DNA from: a methanogenic archaeon ISO4-H5
Lineage (GTDB): Archaea; Thermoplasmatota; Thermoplasmata; Methanomassiliicoccales; Methanomethylophilaceae
Assembly (NCBI GenBank): GCA_001560915.1
Contig: CP014214.1
Location: forward strand, 248,001 to 312,000
Direction of reading: 5' to 3'
Length of the DNA: 64,000 nt
Under the pieces are notes generated by a model. That model saw nothing but the letters and a program-made list of their open reading frames with translations, ran no database searches and was not told where the DNA came from. Shown in pieces: positions 61,843 through 64,000 of this stretch (the first letter of the stretch is position 1; each line of letters begins with the position of its first letter). The position numbers were made by a program, and so were the translations under genes.

Positions 61843-62313
61843 TAGGGATATATGACAACTTTTCTACATTTGCATACCCTTCTGTTTCTTTCTGCTCTGT
61901 TTTTCTTGTTGCCCAACCGTTCAGTTGCATCCCATCAAACCAATTAGTTTTCTCCTATTTTAATCATGGCATTACATGTTGTAAATGCAAAAGTAAACTA
62001 TATTTAGAATAATATAATATCGACAATCGCCGTACAATATGGACGTATTATGCGTATTTTGATGGTTCATATACGGCATATGTTACATTATAACACAAAG
62101 ATTTATTTACTATATCAATAAACGATAAAGTAGTAACATTCAATGATACTGAAATGGCATAGAAATATGTCCACGTTGTTGTTTTCAAGGCCTCACCCTT
62201 GTTCACCATCTTGCACGGCATATCGGGCTTCCGCACTTTTTTCTGAGTATGCGTAAGCGTCGTAAGCCGTGCTTCGGGCAGTGTCCTTCGGGCTTCGGCC
62301 CAGGAAAACACCG
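61843..62313. other. AT-rich intergenic before the first leader repeat
   Basis: About 330 bases of A+T-rich DNA carry AATATCGACAA (62016-62026) and several TATA-like tracts. They are followed by leader repeat copy 1 (62178-62318). No protein gene or tRNA is seen. Confidence 0.5.
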
Positions 62314-62318
62314 ATGTT
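62178..62318 (+). repeat. Structured leader repeat, copy 1 (141 bp)
   Basis: It is nearly identical to 63100-63241. It starts at GTTGTTTTCAAGG and ends at CGATGTT, where ATG is the start of the 62314 ORF. Inside, GCACGGC (62213-62219) can pair with GCCGTGC (62266-62272) around a T6 run, and GGGC-TTCG-GCCC (62290-62301) forms a tetraloop hairpin just before the start codon. Confidence 0.8.
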
Positions 62319-62508
62319 ATACAGCAGTGTGAGTAAGGAAACGGTTGAAACGCCTTCCGCACAACAGTGCGTCCTAAACAATTTCGTAGAAGGACTCTCC
62401 GAACCGCCGCTCGAGACCATGCCGGGCAGCAGGTGGAAGCTTCGCAGGGACCCATGGGCCAAATTTCTCCACCTTGATGAAGACGGAAACTATCAGGAGG
62501 ACATCTGA
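62314..62508 (+). CDS. Short coupled ORF after leader copy 1
   Basis: This 64-residue ORF starts on the last bases of the leader repeat. Its stop overlaps the next start (TGATG), so the two are coupled. The segment CVLNNFVEGLSEPPLETMPGSRW resembles the other short ORF at 63237 (QSLSNLFGNGPLEPATARW) when read in blocks. It has no known domain; a basic stretch RWKLRRDPWAKF follows. Confidence 0.55.
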   Translation: MLYSSVSKETVETPSAQQCVLNNFVEGLSEPPLETMPGSRWKLRRDPWAKFLHLDEDGNYQEDI

Positions 62509-63020
62509 TGTGCACCGATCATCCGCTGACCATCGGACAGATAACCTGCAGTCAGATGATTCTGATCCAGCTGAGCAAATTCAAAAACGTGGAATACGGA
62601 CTGGTGATGCCATTCGGTACCACGCAGGATGGAATCGGGATCGCGATAGGTACCAGCCGGGCACACGTGAGCCTGCTGATGAAACAGCTCATCGAGCAGG
62701 GATAGGTGAGCAAGAAGCTCGCACATGTCCATGAATCCAAGATGAAACGGGAAACCTACCTCCTAACCGAGGTCGGAATCGAGAAGGCGAGCATTTTGAT
62801 AGATTCGCTCGAGGAGAACGGGATAGATAGCAAGACAATTCTGGAAAAAAATGTAGGTGCCAAAGCAATGAAAGGAAACAATCTTCTTTCAGCTGAGACC
62901 GAGATTGCATACGCCGCAGAACTTATGAAAGGATTTGGAAACAAAGCATCCACCAACGAAAAATCGAGTATATGCCGGCATCTCATAAAAGCACTAGAAT
63001 ATCTCAGCAGAGGGGACTGA
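62508..63020 (+). CDS. Winged-helix protein with in-frame amber codon (candidate pyrrolysine)
   Basis: A 171-codon frame is interrupted only by TAG at 62703-62705. The part before it (TQDGIGIAIGTSRAHVSLLMKQLIEQG) is the helix-turn-helix, and the part after it (VSKKLAHVHESKMKRETYLLTEVGIEKA) is the wing and following helix of the same archaeal winged-helix family. The amber replaces a usually hydrophobic residue between recognition helix and wing. A C-terminal helical region of about 70 residues follows. Either Pyl is inserted or a nonsense mutation has split the gene; GTG at 62706 could restart but would lack the HTH. Confidence 0.6.
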
Positions 63021-63099
63021 GCTCTGTCGCCCCCATCTGAGACGGTAAAAAACTTTCCGGGGGTCTACCCCCGGTCGACTTGAATAGAATAAGGAACAG

Positions 63100-63241
63100 G
63101 TTGTTTTCAAGGCCTCACCCTTGTTCACCATCTCGCACGGCATATCGGGCTTCCGCACTTTTTCCTGATATGTGCGTAAGCGTCGTAAGCCGTGCTTCGG
63201 GCAGTGTCCTTCGGGCTTCGGCCCAGGAAAACAACGATGTT
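63100..63241 (+). repeat. Structured leader repeat, copy 2 (142 bp)
   Basis: It matches copy 1 at 62178-62318 over its full length apart from scattered changes in the CTGATATGTGCG region that alter its length by one base. Ends on the ATG of the 63237 ORF. The GCACGGC / GCCGTGC and GGGC-TTCG-GCCC pairings are kept. Confidence 0.8.
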
Positions 63242-63347
63242 CTGCAAAAATGTAGAAACGGAAATCTGTGAAACCATTTCCAGGCAAAGCCTGTCAAACC
63301 TCTTCGGAAACGGACCTCTCGAACCTGCGACCGCGAGGTGGTTCTGA
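63237..63347 (+). CDS. Short coupled ORF after leader copy 2
   Basis: This 36-residue ORF begins MFCKNVETEICE and ends EPATARWF. Its TGA overlaps the start of the next gene (TGATG). It shares the F-x-x-G-x-x-E-P ... R-W pattern with the 62314 ORF. It might be a leader peptide or small protein. Confidence 0.45.
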   Translation: MFCKNVETEICETISRQSLSNLFGNGPLEPATARWF

Positions 63348-63643
63348 TGGAGAACTGGCAGAAAGAAGTCCTCTGCTCGAAAGACCTCAGAGCAGATCAG
63401 AACGAGCACACAGGATTCAGGATGATTATCAGGAAGACTGACGCATCGAACAGGATGTCGGTCCCCGAGATTGTAAAGATGATCAAGGCCTCCGGCAGGA
63501 AGCCTGTCATCATGCATCCCGACGATCCTTTCAGAGGGATGTTCGCAGAGAAGAAGGAAGTTCTCGATGTACTCATGTCTACACCTGAGTACGAGGAGTA
63601 CACCGTGTGGCTCGCCGAGGCCAAGATGAACGGGGTGATCTGA
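63347..63643 (+). CDS. Element protein of unknown function
   Basis: This 98-residue protein (MENWQKEVLCSKDLRAD ... VIMHPDDPFRGMFAEKKEVLDVLMSTPEYEEYTVWLAEAKM in blocks) is mixed alpha/beta with an acidic C-terminal helix. No family is recognised. It is coupled to both neighbours by TGATG overlaps. Confidence 0.65.
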   Translation: MENWQKEVLCSKDLRADQNEHTGFRMIIRKTDASNRMSVPEIVKMIKASGRKPVIMHPDDPFRGMFAEKKEVLDVLMSTPEYEEYTVWLAEAKMNGVI

Positions 63644-64000
63644 TGGGGGATAGGATTGTCATCCGCATCACCGACGGAACGGACTTCACACCGGAATTCT
63701 ACGGACACTGGTGCGGACTCAGAGCCGTCAAGGTTCTGAACGACCTTGTCAGGAAGGGAGAGCACAACGGGATCCACTCCCTGCTGTGCAATTTCATCGT
63801 CTCGGTAATGGAAGGAAGGGAACACCCGTACTCGTTCTATCTGTACAACCACGGAGAGGCGGAGGGATCCGCCGATTGGGACAACTACACGTGGACCTTC
63901 AACACGCAGACCATGACCTGGACCACAACGGTCCCGGAACTTAAAGGAAGGACCCTGACGATGGACGAGTCCGATGACTACGTCAGAAGGGAAAGGCCCT
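63643..64000 (+). CDS. Element protein of unknown function, 3' truncated by window end
   Basis: At least 119 residues are visible (GDRIVIRITDGTDFTPEFYG, HWCGLRAVKVLNDLVRKGE, PYSFYLYNHGEAEGSADWDN, YTWTFNTQTMTWTTTVPEL). It looks alpha/beta with many aromatic residues. It is the third gene of the leader-2 operon. No family is recognised. Confidence 0.6.
   Translation, partial: MGDRIVIRITDGTDFTPEFYGHWCGLRAVKVLNDLVRKGEHNGIHSLLCNFIVSVMEGREHPYSFYLYNHGEAEGSADWDNYTWTFNTQTMTWTTTVPELKGRTLTMDESDDYVRRERP

Larger units (their letters stand above)
59430..64000. mobile_element. Left part of an integrative element inserted at tRNA-Glu
   Basis: A tyrosine recombinase gene lies 200 bases from the 3' end of an intact tRNA-Glu and points towards it, the usual layout of archaeal integrated elements. 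From here to the window end the DNA is richer in A+T, gaps are longer, and genes are short and mostly unknown, some coupled by TGATG. The right attachment site is outside the window. The 9-mer GGGAGCACT at 59430-59438 recurs at 59480-59488. Confidence 0.7.

Noticed and set aside
62994-63517. Minus-strand ORFs across the leader repeats giving similar peptides (KVRKPDMPC...NKGEALKTT)
   Set aside because: The similarity only reflects the DNA repeat; the one-base length difference between copies breaks the frame, and no ribosome site is present.

Overview
This window is archaeal and most probably comes from a methanogen of the order Methanomassiliicoccales (class Thermoplasmata). The evidence is aRF1, eL37, an eL41-like protein, eS3 (S3Ae), PurP, pyruvoyl arginine decarboxylase, PAC2, heterodisulfide reductase HdrC-HdrB, BHB-type tRNA introns and TATA-driven, often leaderless promoters. 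The roughly 70 genes I could delimit end in TGA or occasionally TAA and none ends in TAG. That fits a lineage that decodes UAG as pyrrolysine. No Pyl biosynthesis gene is visible here. The order-level assignment is inference.

Layout. 1-24 kb is mostly core genes: aRF1 (5' truncated), ArgS, GNAT, PurP, a double-domain MgtE-like Mg2+ transporter divergent from two PhoU/TrkA_C paralogues, CrcB, adenylate kinase, a GlcD-like flavoprotein, an M50 protease, a PAPS-reductase-like Fe-S protein, PdaD, PAC2, an M16 protease, a hydrogenase maturation protease, a LysR/ModE-like regulator, HdrCB, a Sel1-repeat protein and a TnpB locus. 24-38 kb holds eS3, an ArsA/Get3 ATPase, AMMECR1, dihydroorotase, a YkgJ cysteine-cluster protein, eL37, PurF, two Na+-coupled transporters, a bacterial-type HtpG and a cluster of tRNAs (Arg and Trp with introns) around an eL41-like gene. 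38-48 kb holds a second TnpB, an UPF0210/ACT pair, homoserine dehydrogenase with an ACT protein, UspA, a MATE pump, and a nickel-flavoured group (CooT, CooC, CbiX-like chelatase, DUF4198 protein).

48-59 kb carries two FecCD/BtuCD-type ABC importers. The substrate-binding proteins of both have an N-terminal dockerin-like Ca2+-loop pair. Also present are two methyltransferases, an EamA permease and a chimeric gene remnant. A GTRTTAC/GTAAYAC heptamer recurs in the promoters of this region and of cooT, which suggests a shared (probably metal) regulon.

59.4-64 kb is the left end of an AT-richer integrated element next to tRNA-Glu. It carries a tyrosine recombinase, a winged-helix regulator, two otherwise intact genes each interrupted by one in-frame TAG, and two copies of a 141/142-bp structured leader that ends on the start codon of a short coupled ORF. 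The element runs off the window, so its right end and full cargo are not visible.

The most unusual items are the amber-containing element genes, the repeated leader with its coupled small ORFs, a tRNA-Arg intron in the T-loop, a TnpB unit bounded by a 22-bp inverted repeat and a 9-bp direct repeat, and near-identical left ends on two very different TnpB genes.
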